Assembly: GCF_021596945.1 (NCBI RefSeq)
Contig: NZ_CP063779.1
Coordinates: forward strand, 375,501 to 439,500
DNA length: 64,000 bases
Direction: 5' to 3'
Source: Mongoliitalea daihaiensis
Lineage (GTDB): Bacteria > Bacteroidota > Bacteroidia > Cytophagales > Cyclobacteriaceae
Below the pieces are notes generated by a model. It searched no databases. It was not told where the DNA came from and saw only the letters and a list, made by a program, of their open reading frames with translations. Position numbers and translations under genes: made by a program. Numbering within the stretch: position 1 is the first letter of the stretch; each line of letters begins with the position of its first letter. Positions 8,377 through 17,986 of this stretch are shown here, piece after piece.

Positions 8377-9426
8377 ATGAAGTTATCAGACTTTAAATTC
8401 GACGTCCCCAAAAAATTAATTTCCTTGTATCCAACTGACAACCGTGATGAATCCAGGTTGATGGTAGTTAACAGAAAAACAGGTCAAATTGAGCACCGTG
8501 TTTTCAAGGATATCATTGAATATTTTGGCGAGGGAGATGTATTTGTCATCAATGACACAAAGGTTTTCCCAGCTAGGCTCTATGGCAACAAAGAAAAAAC
8601 AGGTGCCAAAATTGAGGTGTTTTTGTTACGAGAACTTAACCAAGATCTCCGTCTTTGGGATGTATTGGTAGATCCTGCCCGAAAAATCCGAGTAGGCAAC
8701 AAGCTGTACTTTGGGGATTCCGATTTGGTAGCAGAGGTAATTGATAATACTACATCAAGAGGTCGTACCATTCGATTCCTTTTTGATGGAACAGATGAGG
8801 AGTTTTATAAAACCATTGATACCTTAGGGGAGACACCTCTATTGAAGGAGTACATTGAGCGGAAAGTTGAAGCGGAAGATCGCGAACGTTATCAAACAAT
8901 ATTTGCTAGTCATGTTGGGGCCGTTGCAGCACCAACAGCAGGTATGCACTTTACCCCTCATTTGCTTAAGCGCTTAGAGCTAAAAGGTGTAGAAGTTTGC
9001 CCGATTACTTTACACATTGGTTTAGGTACTTTCAGAAAAGTAGATGTGGAAGATCTGACCAAGCACAAAATGGATTCGGAAAATTATGATATCCCAAGTA
9101 AGACTGTAGACTTGGTCAATGAAGCGCTGGACAATAAAAAGCGAGTAGTCGCTGTTGGTACAACTTCACTAAAAACCATTGAATCTTCAGTTACAGCCAA
9201 TTCGCATTTGAAGCAAAGTAGTGGTTGGACAGATAAATTTATCATCCCTCCTTATGAGTTTAAAATTGCTAATACCTTGATCACCAACTTTCATTTGCCA
9301 GAGTCCACATTACTGATGACTGCTTCAGCCTTTGGCGGATATGATCTGATCATGAAAGCCTATCAAGAGGCGATTAAAGAAAAATATAGATTCTTCTCCT
9401 ATGGAGATGCTATGCTCATACTCTAA
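8377..9426 (+). CDS. queA: S-adenosylmethionine:tRNA ribosyltransferase-isomerase
   Basis: The protein has 349 aa, the usual QueA length. Typical motifs are [20 protein letters not shown] at the N-terminus, [18 protein letters not shown], the central [16 protein letters not shown], and [20 protein letters not shown] near the C-terminus. It transfers and isomerises the ribosyl moiety of S-adenosylmethionine onto the 7-aminomethyl-7-deazaguanine base at the wobble position of tRNAs, giving epoxyqueuosine. It is transcribed divergently from the MacB-type permease and ends at a terminator, so it is a single-gene unit. Confidence 0.97.
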   Translation: MKLSDFKFDVPKKLISLYPTDNRDESRLMVVNRKTGQIEHRVFKDIIEYFGEGDVFVINDTKVFPARLYGNKEKTGAKIEVFLLRELNQDLRLWDVLVDPARKIRVGNKLYFGDSDLVAEVIDNTTSRGRTIRFLFDGTDEEFYKTIDTLGETPLLKEYIERKVEAEDRERYQTIFASHVGAVAAPTAGMHFTPHLLKRLELKGVEVCPITLHIGLGTFRKVDVEDLTKHKMDSENYDIPSKTVDLVNEALDNKKRVVAVGTTSLKTIESSVTANSHLKQSSGWTDKFIIPPYEFKIANTLITNFHLPESTLLMTASAFGGYDLIMKAYQEAIKEKYRFFSYGDAMLIL

Positions 9427-9470
9427 TTTGATGGATAATTAAATTTCACCATCAACGCTATATTCAAGAA

Positions 9471-9497
9471 GACCCGCCAATATTGGTGGGTCTTTTT
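9471..9497 (+). terminator. Rho-independent terminator after queA
   Basis: The long stem GACCC-G-CCAATATTGG-T-GGGTC at 9471-9491 (self-complementary apart from one bulged pair) is followed directly by TTTTT. Confidence 0.88.
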
Positions 9498-9568
9498 CAT
9501 GGTGATTTCTTCATTTGATTTGCATAGCTTATTTTTAACATTCCAGAATGAATCCTTAACATCAACGC

Positions 9569-10249
9569 ATGAAAAAATATGCATTAATCGTCGCGGGTGG
9601 CAGTGGGACCCGTATGGGAAGCCCGATAGCCAAGCAGTACCTGCCCATAGGCAAAAAACCTGTACTGATGCATACCCTGGAGAAATTTCATGAGTTTGAT
9701 CCAGAAGTTTCTCTTCGATTAGTCATACCAGGCTCAGACTTTGATTATTGGAGAAGTTTATGTCAAGAATATAGTTTCTCGATTCCTCATCAATTGGTAG
9801 CAGGTGGACAAACCCGGTTTCAATCAGTCAGAAATGGACTTCAGTCTATCTCCGAGACAGCGGGACTCGTGGCAATCCACGATGGGGTAAGACCATTTGT
9901 AGAGGCATCCGTAATACATCAAAGCTTTCAAACAGCTGCATTGACAGGGAGTGCTATCGCAGTAGTAGAATTAAAAGACTCTATCCGAAAAGTAGAGCCA
10001 TTAGGAGCATCAATTTTTCAAAATAGATCAGAGTTTAGGTTGGTACAAACCCCACAAACTTTCAGATTAGATAAGATTAAAGAAGCCTTTCAAACCCAAG
10101 AAAGCACGGCATTTACCGATGACGCAACCGTGTATGAGCATCAGGGATGGCAAGTAAGCCTGATCCCTGGCAATCTTGAAAACATCAAACTGACAACACA
10201 AGAAGATTTAATGTTTGCTGAATTTTTACTCGGTAAAAAATCCCACTGA
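9569..10249 (+). CDS. ispD: 2-C-methyl-D-erythritol 4-phosphate cytidylyltransferase
   Basis: The protein has 226 aa. The nucleotidyltransferase signature VAGGSGTRMGSPIAKQYLP is at residues 8-26, with VAIHDGVRPFV in the middle and TDDATVYEHQGWQV and GNLENIKLTTQEDL near the end, as in IspD. It couples MEP to CTP to give CDP-methylerythritol, the third step of the MEP isoprenoid pathway. It lies between the queA terminator and the LiaF-like operon. An inverted repeat CTCGGTAAA/TTTACCGAG (10229-10237 and 10252-10260) overlaps the stop codon. Confidence 0.95.
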   Translation: MKKYALIVAGGSGTRMGSPIAKQYLPIGKKPVLMHTLEKFHEFDPEVSLRLVIPGSDFDYWRSLCQEYSFSIPHQLVAGGQTRFQSVRNGLQSISETAGLVAIHDGVRPFVEASVIHQSFQTAALTGSAIAVVELKDSIRKVEPLGASIFQNRSEFRLVQTPQTFRLDKIKEAFQTQESTAFTDDATVYEHQGWQVSLIPGNLENIKLTTQEDLMFAEFLLGKKSH

Positions 10250-10366
10250 TGTTTACCGAGAAAATCCGAACACTTACCGAGAAAAACCATGCGATTGCCT
10301 AATCATTGAAAGAAATCTGATTGCCATCATCTACTTTTGATTCATCAAACATTCAAATACACGACA

Positions 10367-11164
10367 ATGGCAACTCAAAAATTCAACTCCGGAAACTCTG
10401 ACCTCACCGCAGGTTTGATTGTGCTTTTAGTTGGGGTGGTACTCTTACTAAAGGCAATTGGATTCGTTTTCCCCTTTTGGCTAATCTCATGGCCCATGCT
10501 CTTAGTAGCTATAGGGCTTGTAATTTTAGCTAGGCATAACTTCCAAAATGGCTTTGGCTTCTTTTTGGTGATATTTGGCGGCATCATGCTGATCAATAAG
10601 TATTTTGGATTCCCTTTTGAAGTCAGACAATTTATCATCCCAGGCGGACTGATTTTATTCGGGCTCTACCTGATATTAAAGAAAAATAGAGACAATCAAC
10701 GTCTCCAAGAAGACTTAATGAAAAACTACGGTATCAGCAAAAAAGAACCTACCGAAGCAACCCTAACGCAGGAAGCATCAGAATCAACAGAACCAAAACA
10801 AAATTTTACTGGGTTTGATCATGCCGAGGTTTTGAATGCACAAGCATTATTCACCGGTATTCAACGCAGGGTTTTCTCTAAAAACTTCAAAGGTGGTAAA
10901 GTGTCGGCAACCTTTGGAGGGACAGAAATAGACTTTACCCAAGCTGATATTGACGGAGAAGCGTCCATCAACTTAGAAGTAGCTTTTGGTGGTGTAAAAT
11001 TACTGGTACCCCCTCATTGGGATGTGCAAGTCCAAATCGGCACCGTCTTTGCCGCTGGCGTGGAAGACAAACGATTCTACAACCCTACAAAAGTAGACAA
11101 AACAAAAGTTTTGAAAATCTATGGATCTGTAGTGTTTGGAGGTCTCGAAATCAAATCCTTTTAG
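10367..11164 (+). CDS. LiaF-like membrane protein
   Basis: About 265 aa from the ATG at 10367 (MATQKFNSG); a TTG at 10337 is less likely. The N-terminal third has four closely spaced hydrophobic segments (about residues 14-105, e.g. GLIVLLVGVVLLLKAIGFVF), as in the LiaI/LiaF-like TM domain. After a charged linker, the C-terminal 110 residues match the soluble LiaF-type 'cell wall-active antibiotic response' domain, with repeated beta-strands such as GGTEIDFTQADIDGEASINL and FGGVKLLVPPHWDV. It is first in an operon with a LytS-type kinase and a LytTR regulator, which suggests it modulates that kinase in sensing envelope stress. Confidence 0.85.
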   Translation: MATQKFNSGNSDLTAGLIVLLVGVVLLLKAIGFVFPFWLISWPMLLVAIGLVILARHNFQNGFGFFLVIFGGIMLINKYFGFPFEVRQFIIPGGLILFGLYLILKKNRDNQRLQEDLMKNYGISKKEPTEATLTQEASESTEPKQNFTGFDHAEVLNAQALFTGIQRRVFSKNFKGGKVSATFGGTEIDFTQADIDGEASINLEVAFGGVKLLVPPHWDVQVQIGTVFAAGVEDKRFYNPTKVDKTKVLKIYGSVVFGGLEIKSF

Positions 11165-11229
11165 TAACTTCAGCAGGCCTAGTAGATCCACTCAATCTTC
11201 TAGGCTTGTTGTATTTTCATGACTAGCAT

Positions 11230-12285
11230 ATGCAACTCTTTCGTCAAGGAATTAAGGCCTACTGGATAAGTTTCCTACTGATCAGCAGTAGTTGGATTCT
11301 GCTAATAACCGCTTTACTGAATTTTTATGGTTTAGCATTTCCCCTTGCCTCAGTTGAGTCTTTTTTCCTTTGGACGCAAACCATTACAGGTGCTTGGATA
11401 TTAGGAAACATTTTCAATTACTACACCCCTCAAAAAGGTCAAATATGGATAGGAATTGCACTTCCCCTCATCTTTGCAGCTGGGTTTACAGCACTATATT
11501 ACTGGCTTATCATGTGGGTGAGTCCCAAGCAAGTAGATTACATTCTTTTTTTACAGGGTAGCAGCATTTTAAAAGGAACCTATCTTTACATATTCTTTCA
11601 ATTTTGGACCATTTTACTTCTCATCGCGAGCAAGTTAGAAGACCAACAAAAAATCAAAGAAACTGAAACTCATACAGCGAAATTAGCCAAAGAAGCAGAA
11701 ATGTATCATTTGAGACAACAACTTCAACCTCATTTCCTTTTCAACAGCCTCAACTCCATCGCTGCCTCGGTTAAACTTCAACCCGATCAAGCACGTGAAA
11801 TGATTGTCGAGTTGGCAGACTTTCTTCGAGGCACCATCCGAAAAGATGGCAATCAATGGATCCCCATGGAAGAAGAGCTCGTACAAATTCAAAAATTTTT
11901 ATACATCGAAAAGGTTCGTTTTGGAAGCAGGTTAGATGTGCAAGTCCTCATAAATGATGGTGCCAGAAATATCAAGATTCCTCAATTAATGATTCAACCA
12001 TTGCTGGAAAATGCGATCAAGCATGGGCTTTATGGGGTGACAGGTGAAGTAATGATCTCGCTAAAAATTGGATTGAAGAATGATAATTTGCAAATTACCA
12101 TTCAAAATCCCTTTGATCCACAAGCTGGGCAGGCCAAAGGAAGTGGATTTGGGCTGGAGGCAGTCAATAGACGTTTGCAGCTGTTGTTTGGACGCACAGA
12201 TCTCTTGAAAATCAACAAAACCAAAGACTCTTTTCACGTAGAACTAACAATCCCTCACCATGCACTTGAAAACCATTATCATTGA
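11230..12285 (+). CDS. LytS-type sensor histidine kinase
   Basis: The protein has 351 aa. Four hydrophobic segments occupy about residues 12-140, then a short coiled linker, then the His_kinase domain with phosphoacceptor LRQQLQPHFLFNSLNSI (His about 167), and an HATPase domain with LLENAIKHGL and GSGFGLEAVNRRL. This is the LytS/AgrC-like branch, typically paired with LytTR regulators. Its 3' end overlaps the next gene by 26 bp, so the pair is translationally coupled. It follows the LiaF-like gene after a 65-bp gap. The ligand is unknown; cell-envelope perturbation is inferred from the LiaF-like partner. Confidence 0.92.
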   Translation: MQLFRQGIKAYWISFLLISSSWILLITALLNFYGLAFPLASVESFFLWTQTITGAWILGNIFNYYTPQKGQIWIGIALPLIFAAGFTALYYWLIMWVSPKQVDYILFLQGSSILKGTYLYIFFQFWTILLLIASKLEDQQKIKETETHTAKLAKEAEMYHLRQQLQPHFLFNSLNSIAASVKLQPDQAREMIVELADFLRGTIRKDGNQWIPMEEELVQIQKFLYIEKVRFGSRLDVQVLINDGARNIKIPQLMIQPLLENAIKHGLYGVTGEVMISLKIGLKNDNLQITIQNPFDPQAGQAKGSGFGLEAVNRRLQLLFGRTDLLKINKTKDSFHVELTIPHHALENHYH

Positions 12286-12976
12286 CGACGAACCACTCGC
12301 AACAACACTAATCCAAGAGTATCTTTTGGACTATCCATTTATAGAAATCTGTGCAGTAGCCCATAATGGATTTGATGGCATGAAGGCCATTCAGACATTT
12401 CAACCCGATGTGCTTTTTTTAGATATAGAAATGCCTAAAATCAATGGTCTTGAGTTGTTGGAACTGCTGGAAAATCCTCCAGCTGTAATTTTTACAACAG
12501 CTTATGAACAATATGCTGTCAAAGCTTTTGATAATGCCGCAGTTGATTACCTTCTCAAACCTTTTTCAAAAACTCGGTTTTCACAAGCTATTCAAAAGCT
12601 ACAGAGCTTCAAAAATCAGATCTCTGAGTCTGCTACTGAGGATGAACAAATCAGTCGGATCGTATTAAAAGAAAAAGGGGAAATAAAAATCATCCCAATC
12701 GGAAATATCCGATACTTAGAAGCCAATGATGATTATGTAAATATTTTCACAAATGATGGCAAATTTCTTAAAAATAAAACGCTTAGCTATTACGAAAAGA
12801 CCCTGTCTGCCAAAGATTTTGTTAGGGTACACCGATCTTATGTGATCAAGGTATCAGAAATCTTAAAGCTAGAATCCTACGAGAAAGACAGCTACATTGT
12901 GTTATTAAGCAAAGGAGAAAAAATCCCCGTTAGTAAAAGTGGGTATGGGAAATTAAAAATGGTTCTAGGAATCTAA
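12260..12976 (+). CDS. LytTR-family response regulator
   Basis: The protein has 238 aa. The receiver domain has acidic residues in IIIDDEPLA (Asp 9-10), phosphorylation site Asp55 in PDVLFLDIEMP, and the conserved Lys in YLLKPFSKTRF. The C-terminal part (about 135-238) is a LytTR DNA-binding domain: IRYLEANDDYVNIFTNDGK and FVRVHRSYVIKVSEI are characteristic. It overlaps the kinase gene by 26 bp and should be its cognate regulator. A symmetric terminator follows 67 bp after the stop. Confidence 0.95.
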   Translation: MHLKTIIIDDEPLATTLIQEYLLDYPFIEICAVAHNGFDGMKAIQTFQPDVLFLDIEMPKINGLELLELLENPPAVIFTTAYEQYAVKAFDNAAVDYLLKPFSKTRFSQAIQKLQSFKNQISESATEDEQISRIVLKEKGEIKIIPIGNIRYLEANDDYVNIFTNDGKFLKNKTLSYYEKTLSAKDFVRVHRSYVIKVSEILKLESYEKDSYIVLLSKGEKIPVSKSGYGKLKMVLGI

Positions 12977-13042
12977 GCGCATTCATCGAATAGCATACAG
13001 ACAATTCATTGTGTCTTTTTCACCTGCGACAGGGTCAATAAA

Positions 13043-13064
13043 AAAGCCTCATCACTGAGGCTTT
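13043..13064. terminator. Bidirectional terminator
   Basis: AAAGCCTCA-TCAC-TGAGGCTTT is a perfect 9-bp stem with a 4-nt loop. A-rich sequence lies on one side and T-rich on the other, so it can serve both the rightward LytTR gene and the leftward DUF2795 gene. Confidence 0.82.
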
Positions 13065-13068
13065 GATA

Positions 13069-13290
13069 TTAATATTCGTCTTCATTGAAGAAGAAATCGT
13101 CTTTTGTCGGATAATCAGGCCAGATTTCCTCGATGTTCTCATAAGGTTCGCCATCATCCTCAAGTTCTTGGAGATTTTCTACCACCTCCAACGGAGCACC
13201 TGAACGGATTGCATAATCAATCAACTCGTCTTTGGTTGCAGGCCATGGTGCATCTTCTAGGTAAGATGCTAGTTCTAGTGTCCAGTACAT
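13069..13290 (-). CDS. DUF2795 domain protein
   Basis: A very acidic 73-aa protein that matches the DUF2795 family: MYWTLELASYLEDAPWPATK followed by DELIDYAIRSGAP, then an acidic tail with the conserved IWPDYP segment. Small proteins of this kind are widespread in Bacteroidota, and their function is unknown. It has its own well-formed promoter on the minus strand and ends at a terminator, which fits a highly expressed single gene. Confidence 0.85.
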   Translation of the reverse strand: MYWTLELASYLEDAPWPATKDELIDYAIRSGAPLEVVENLQELEDDGEPYENIEEIWPDYPTKDDFFFNEDEY

Positions 13291-13325
13291 AGCTTTAATT
13301 TTAATGTTTGTGCCTCAACGGCTTG

Positions 13326-13354
13326 CAAAAATAGAAATTGTTTTAAATTTTCAA
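13326..13354 (-). promoter_or_regulatory. Promoter of the DUF2795 gene
   Basis: On the minus strand TTG (13354-13352) and TATTTTTG (13333-13326) are 18 bp apart, matching the Bacteroidota TTG/TAnnTTTG promoter. It lies 36 bp upstream of the start codon. Confidence 0.65.
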
Positions 13355-13365
13355 CTGATAACCAA

Positions 13366-14613
13366 TTATTTATTTGAAAGTTCCTTCAAGAGTTGATTTT
13401 TTACATCTACTTTTCTTTTGAAGGCACTCAGCTTTCTACGTAACATTATTTCAAAATCTGGTTCATTTGTGCGGAAATTCTCAGCATTGTCCCGAATGGT
13501 AGCCAACTCAGTTTCATCCCGATGAATGAGATCCTTTAGAATAGACGTCTTGATTTTGATTTGCTCTGTAGTATCTTTTTCACGGAAATCTGCATACTTG
13601 CCGTTTGCAAGTTTATCTAGGAATTGTTTTTCGAAAACCATTTCAGAGAAAAACGCAAATGAGCGCATTAGCAGATTCGCATCCTTTGGTTTTCGATGAG
13701 GCAATCTTTTCCAATCAGCCTGGAGTTTCTTGGCAGACGAAATAACGGCCGGGTTTGTTTCAGCATGCGCCAGTTTTTTTATTTCATCCAGCATGGTTTC
13801 CATCTTTTTCATCAGTTCCCATGGACGCATCTCGGGTTCTGTTTGCATGGAACGCTTAAACCTGCTAAAAATTCTATTGTTTAACTTAGAAAATTCATCC
13901 CACAAAGGTTGCCTTCTTTCTGCAGGAACCTTTCCAGCTGCCTTCCACTCTTTCTGGATTTTTTTTGAAATCTCAAAAGACATTTTAGGATCTTGCATAG
14001 CGAACGCATCCCTTGCTTGCTGAACAAGCGCTTGATAGACTTTGATATTCTCTTCTGCCTGTAAGGCTAGCCCTTCAAAAAAGGTTTTCCTGTTTTCGAA
14101 GAAAGAATCTACAATAGCATTGAACTCCTCTTCCATGGAAGCTTCTACTTCCTTATCCACAGGACCAGTTTTTATCCAACGCATCTTCAGGTTTTTGAAC
14201 GCCTCAGAAGTATTTTTCCAATCCGTATCATGTTGCAGTGCCTGAGCCTCTAGAATCAGTCCTTTTTTTATTTCAAGATTTTTTTCCCGATTTTTTTGAA
14301 TGATGTCTTCCAAAAAGTTTTGCACCTTCTCCAAATCCTCAATCAAAGGTACAAAATCCCCCAAGGCATCGTATTGATATAAGGAATCTTTTAGATGTAA
14401 TAACTTCATCAAAAAGGAACCCTTGTTTTGATTTTCCTCAATATCCTTTTTTAACTGATTGATTTTTTCGAGGAGGGTTACAAACCTATCCTCAAAGTAC
14501 TTCAGTGTACTTCCTTCGTCTTCTTTTACTTCTCCAATCACCCGATCCGGCTGATTCAAAAATCCTTTGAGATAAACCTTATTATCTTTAATGTACCCGT
14601 ATGGATGCTCCAT
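13366..14613 (-). CDS. DUF349 domain protein
   Basis: The protein has 415 aa, is highly charged and largely helical. It contains several copies of the roughly 75-residue DUF349 helical repeat, recognisable by lines such as IQKEWKAAGKVPAERRQPLW and LKMRWIKTGPVDKEVEASM and LQADWKRLPHRKPKDANLLM. The family is common in Bacteroidota and is usually annotated as of unknown function. No signal peptide or TM segment is seen, so it should be cytoplasmic. It is transcribed divergently from ettA. Confidence 0.88.
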   Translation of the reverse strand: MEHPYGYIKDNKVYLKGFLNQPDRVIGEVKEDEGSTLKYFEDRFVTLLEKINQLKKDIEENQNKGSFLMKLLHLKDSLYQYDALGDFVPLIEDLEKVQNFLEDIIQKNREKNLEIKKGLILEAQALQHDTDWKNTSEAFKNLKMRWIKTGPVDKEVEASMEEEFNAIVDSFFENRKTFFEGLALQAEENIKVYQALVQQARDAFAMQDPKMSFEISKKIQKEWKAAGKVPAERRQPLWDEFSKLNNRIFSRFKRSMQTEPEMRPWELMKKMETMLDEIKKLAHAETNPAVISSAKKLQADWKRLPHRKPKDANLLMRSFAFFSEMVFEKQFLDKLANGKYADFREKDTTEQIKIKTSILKDLIHRDETELATIRDNAENFRTNEPDFEIMLRRKLSAFKRKVDVKNQLLKELSNK

Positions 14614-14744
14614 GATGATTTAATAGGTTGGTTGCGTGGTAGCCAATTGTTAATTTTCTGCAAATTAATTAATTCAAAAGCATTTATCCTAAGAAAGCTA
14701 TTTTTTTGGCATCTTTGCATTTTAGCAAACCTAACTTCAAACGA

Positions 14745-16424
14745 ATGAGCGGAGAAAAAATTATATTTTCAATGGCCGGGGTATCCAAAATTTATCCCCC
14801 ACAGAAAAAAGTATTAAAAGATATCTACCTGTCATTTTTCTATGGTGCCAAAATCGGTGTCCTAGGTCTCAACGGTTCTGGAAAATCCTCTTTATTGAAG
14901 GTTATTGCGGGACTTGATAAGGACTTTATCGGTGAAGTCGTATGGTCTCCAGGATATACCGTAGGAATGTTGGAGCAGGAACCTAAGCTAGACCCTACCA
15001 AAACTGTCAAAGATATTGTGGAGGAGGCTGTTTCAGAAACAGTTGCCTTACTCAAGGAATTTGAAGAAATCAACGAGAAATTCATGGATCCTGCCTTGAT
15101 GGATGATCCGGATGCCATGGATAAACTGATCACCAAACAAGGAGAAGTACAGGAGAAACTGGATGCTGCCAATGCTTGGGAATTGGACACCATGTTGGAG
15201 CGAGCCATGGACGCACTCCGTCTACCACCCAGTGACGCACTTGTGGAAAACCTTTCTGGAGGTGAAAAAAGACGCGTTGCCTTGTGTAGGCTCCTTTTAC
15301 AAGAGCCAGATGTACTCTTACTCGATGAACCTACCAACCACTTGGACGCTGAATCGGTCCATTGGCTAGAGCAACATTTGCAGCAATATAAAGGAACCGT
15401 TATTGCAGTAACCCACGACCGTTACTTTTTGGACAACGTAGCGGGATGGATTTTGGAGCTAGATAGAGGAGAAGGTATTCCTTGGAAAGGAAACTATTCT
15501 TCTTGGCTAGATCAAAAGCAGCAACGCCTCAAGCAGGAAGAAAAGACAGAGTCCAAAAGACAGAAAACCTTGGAACGTGAATTGGAATGGATTCGAATGT
15601 CGCCCAAAGCCCGACAGTCTAAAGGTAAGGCTCGTTTGTCTGCTTATGATAAATTGGTGTCAGAAGAATCCAAAGAGAAAGAAGCTAAATTAGAATTGTT
15701 TATTCCTCCGGGTCCACGATTGGGAGCCAAGGTCATTGAAGTGAATGGAGTTTCTAAAGCTTATGGAGATAAACTCTTATTTGAAAATCTTAGCTTTAGT
15801 TTGCCACAAGGGGGTATCGTAGGAATTATTGGACCAAACGGCGCCGGTAAATCTACCCTATTCAAACTAATCACTGGTCAGGAAAAACCGGATGCAGGTA
15901 ATTTTGAAGTAGGTGACACTGTGAAGCTGGCCTACGTAGACCAAGAACATGATAACTTAGACCCTAATAAATCGGTTTACCAAGCCATCAGTGAAGGGAA
16001 TGAATTGATGAAGTTGGGCAATAAAGAAGTGAATGCGCGAGCCTATGTCAGCAAATTCAACTTTGGAGGATCCGATCAGGAAAAGAAACTAGGTGTGCTT
16101 TCTGGTGGTGAGCGAAACCGAGTTCACTTGGCCATGACCCTGAAAGAGGGGGGAAACCTGCTATTACTAGATGAACCTACCAACGACTTGGATGTAAACA
16201 CCTTGAGAGCCTTGGAAGAAGCCTTGGAAAACTTTGGTGGCTGTGCGGTGATTATCTCCCACGACAGGTGGTTCCTGGACAGAATCTGTACACATATCTT
16301 GGCCTTTGAAGGCGATTCTCAGGTATATTGGTTTGAAGGAAACTTCTCCGATTACGAGGAAAATAAGAAAAAGCGGTTGGGCGACCTGACTCCGAAGAGG
16401 ATTAAGTATAAGAAGTTGAGGTAG
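14745..16424 (+). CDS. ettA: Energy-dependent translational throttle protein EttA (ABC-F)
   Basis: 559 aa from the ATG at 14745 ([20 protein letters not shown]). An upstream in-frame start at 14706 lies in the promoter region, where CATCTTTG (14710-14717) looks like a -7 box. There are two ABC domains without membrane segments: Walker [10 protein letters not shown] (about 41) and GPNGAGKST (about 364), signatures [15 protein letters not shown] and [15 protein letters not shown], Walker [12 protein letters not shown] and [11 protein letters not shown]. The linker includes [20 protein letters not shown], typical of EttA. ABC-F proteins bind the ribosomal E site; EttA gates the first peptide bond according to the ATP/ADP ratio. 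It is monocistronic. Confidence 0.96.
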   Translation: MSGEKIIFSMAGVSKIYPPQKKVLKDIYLSFFYGAKIGVLGLNGSGKSSLLKVIAGLDKDFIGEVVWSPGYTVGMLEQEPKLDPTKTVKDIVEEAVSETVALLKEFEEINEKFMDPALMDDPDAMDKLITKQGEVQEKLDAANAWELDTMLERAMDALRLPPSDALVENLSGGEKRRVALCRLLLQEPDVLLLDEPTNHLDAESVHWLEQHLQQYKGTVIAVTHDRYFLDNVAGWILELDRGEGIPWKGNYSSWLDQKQQRLKQEEKTESKRQKTLERELEWIRMSPKARQSKGKARLSAYDKLVSEESKEKEAKLELFIPPGPRLGAKVIEVNGVSKAYGDKLLFENLSFSLPQGGIVGIIGPNGAGKSTLFKLITGQEKPDAGNFEVGDTVKLAYVDQEHDNLDPNKSVYQAISEGNELMKLGNKEVNARAYVSKFNFGGSDQEKKLGVLSGGERNRVHLAMTLKEGGNLLLLDEPTNDLDVNTLRALEEALENFGGCAVIISHDRWFLDRICTHILAFEGDSQVYWFEGNFSDYEENKKKRLGDLTPKRIKYKKLR

Positions 16425-16836
16425 GTAGAGTGTTCGAAGTACCAAGTATAAAGTACGAAGTACCAAGAAGGGATTTCCGCAACAGAGGCAAAAGAGAAAC
16501 TATAAGTCAGAAGCGAGAGACAAAACGATTCAAAGCTCGCAGAATTCACGGAAAAACGCAGAAAAATTTGTACCCAAAGAAAGAAATTAAGAATCAACCA
16601 ATAAACTCCATCAATTGCCCTGGGTTTTAACCCAAGTAAATATGAGTATTTCCTGATTTATATACGTGGGTTTTAACCCACTACCATGAAACGTCAGAAA
16701 ACACACCAAATCACAGTAATATATATTGAAAACTATAAGGATTGGGATTTATCCGTCCAAAAAGAAGCAATAGCATTGGAGACAAAAGAAAAACAATGAA
16801 AAAAGTGTCAAGTAATTTCAGGACGAGACAAAGGCA
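16425..16836. other. Gene-free stretch with repeat fragments and a twin palindrome
   Basis: No gene is supported. Directly after ettA come purine-rich words such as GTACCAAGTATAAAGTACG and GAAGCGAGAGACAAA, the same style of 3' tail seen after other genes here. The 14-bp perfect palindrome TGGGTTTTAACCCA occurs twice, at 16621-16634 and 16667-16680, 46 bp apart. The rest is featureless. Confidence 0.6.
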
Positions 16837-16871
16837 AAGCACCCCGAAAATTTAACCGGGGTGCTTTTTTA
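16837..16871. terminator. Strong terminator hairpin
   Basis: AAAGCACCCCG and CGGGGTGCTTT form an 11-bp stem around AAAATTTAAC, followed by TTTT. It probably stops transcription arriving from ettA; its A-rich left side also allows use by the leftward hydrolase gene. Confidence 0.85.
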
Positions 16872-16943
16872 ATACTTAATTGATTGGTCAAAATTACTCA
16901 GGTTAAAAGGATTTGTTCAAGATGAATCCAAACCTTATCTAGC

Positions 16944-17948
16944 TTATTGCCAATTAAGTTTTGCCTTCCAATTACTAATCATTTCAAAAAATAAGGGGTT
17001 TATTTCATGATTGAAGTTCTCACGCAAAAAATGATCTGTGTTACTTAGAGTTTTAAAGCTAACGTTTTTTTGGTTTTTCAATTTCTTTTTTAAGAAATAA
17101 TGGTTCTCAAGAGTTACGTTTACATCCTTCTCACCATGGATAATTAGTAATGGAATATCAGCATTTGAAACTCTTGCTATGGAATTTTCAACCTGTGTTT
17201 TAAAGTCATTAAAATAATATTTTGAGTAAGAAAAAGCTTTTTTGCTAATACCAATTATCTGGGATTTATTTTCATTATATAAAGTATCATAGAATACTAA
17301 CCTATTTTCATACTTCTCATCATTCTTCTGTCCTACCTGTTCAATTTGATGAATAAATTGATATCTATAAGATTTAGCCCTTTCTTCATTGCCTTCACAA
17401 TTTTTATATAAATCATAATAAGCATCGGCTTTCATTATTATAGGATCCATAAAAACTCCTCCAAATAGAATCATTCCTGCAATATCTAAATCATATTTAA
17501 ATTGGTTCAATGCGACTGTAACACCTTCCGACCATCCAAAAAGAACTATTTTTTGCTCTTTTAATTGCGGTTTACTTTGAACATTTTGAATTATATGATT
17601 TAAATCTTCTATAAAATCTTTGATAATAAAATCATCATTAATTTTATCTCTAACATTTAGTTTTTCATATCGTAAGGTTGAAAAGCCAATTTCAACTAGG
17701 TTTTCGGATATCTCATCAAATAAATTGAATTCTCTATTAGCGTACTCAACATAAAAACACTCAGGTCTTGAACCAAAACTCAAACTGCCAGCCATATTTT
17801 GTTTTCCAGACCCATGAACTAAAATGACTAAAAATTCACTATTTTCATTATACTTTAAAATAGTATTTACACCTTTGATATTTAATGCATTTTGACCAAA
17901 TACTGATGAAGCGTAAAATATCAATATTATGAATATTCTGTAATTCAT
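16944..17948 (-). CDS. Secreted alpha/beta hydrolase
   Basis: The protein has 334 aa. The N-terminal signal peptide (IFIILIFYASSVFGQ, cleavage after FGQ) directs it to the periplasm or beyond. The hydrolase fold shows LVILVHGSGKQN (oxyanion HG, about 41-51), the nucleophile elbow GWSEG (Ser about 145), an Asp in IHGEKDVNVTLENH near residue 273, and a late His in SNTDHFL (about 311). The closest general resemblance is to dienelactone hydrolase/prolyl-oligopeptidase-like esterases; the substrate is unknown. The gene is visibly more A+T-rich than its neighbours (AAA, AAT and ATA codons dominate), which suggests recent transfer. Confidence 0.82.
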   Translation of the reverse strand: MNYRIFIILIFYASSVFGQNALNIKGVNTILKYNENSEFLVILVHGSGKQNMAGSLSFGSRPECFYVEYANREFNLFDEISENLVEIGFSTLRYEKLNVRDKINDDFIIKDFIEDLNHIIQNVQSKPQLKEQKIVLFGWSEGVTVALNQFKYDLDIAGMILFGGVFMDPIIMKADAYYDLYKNCEGNEERAKSYRYQFIHQIEQVGQKNDEKYENRLVFYDTLYNENKSQIIGISKKAFSYSKYYFNDFKTQVENSIARVSNADIPLLIIHGEKDVNVTLENHYFLKKKLKNQKNVSFKTLSNTDHFLRENFNHEINPLFFEMISNWKAKLNWQ

Positions 17949-17986
17949 TTCAAATAACTTAATTAGTCTTTATCTTAAATCAATCA

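Noticed and set aside
14840-15337. 165-codon ORF antisense to ettA
   Set aside because: It is Ser-rich and lies entirely within ettA, whose ABC-F motifs are complete; it is a shadow frame.
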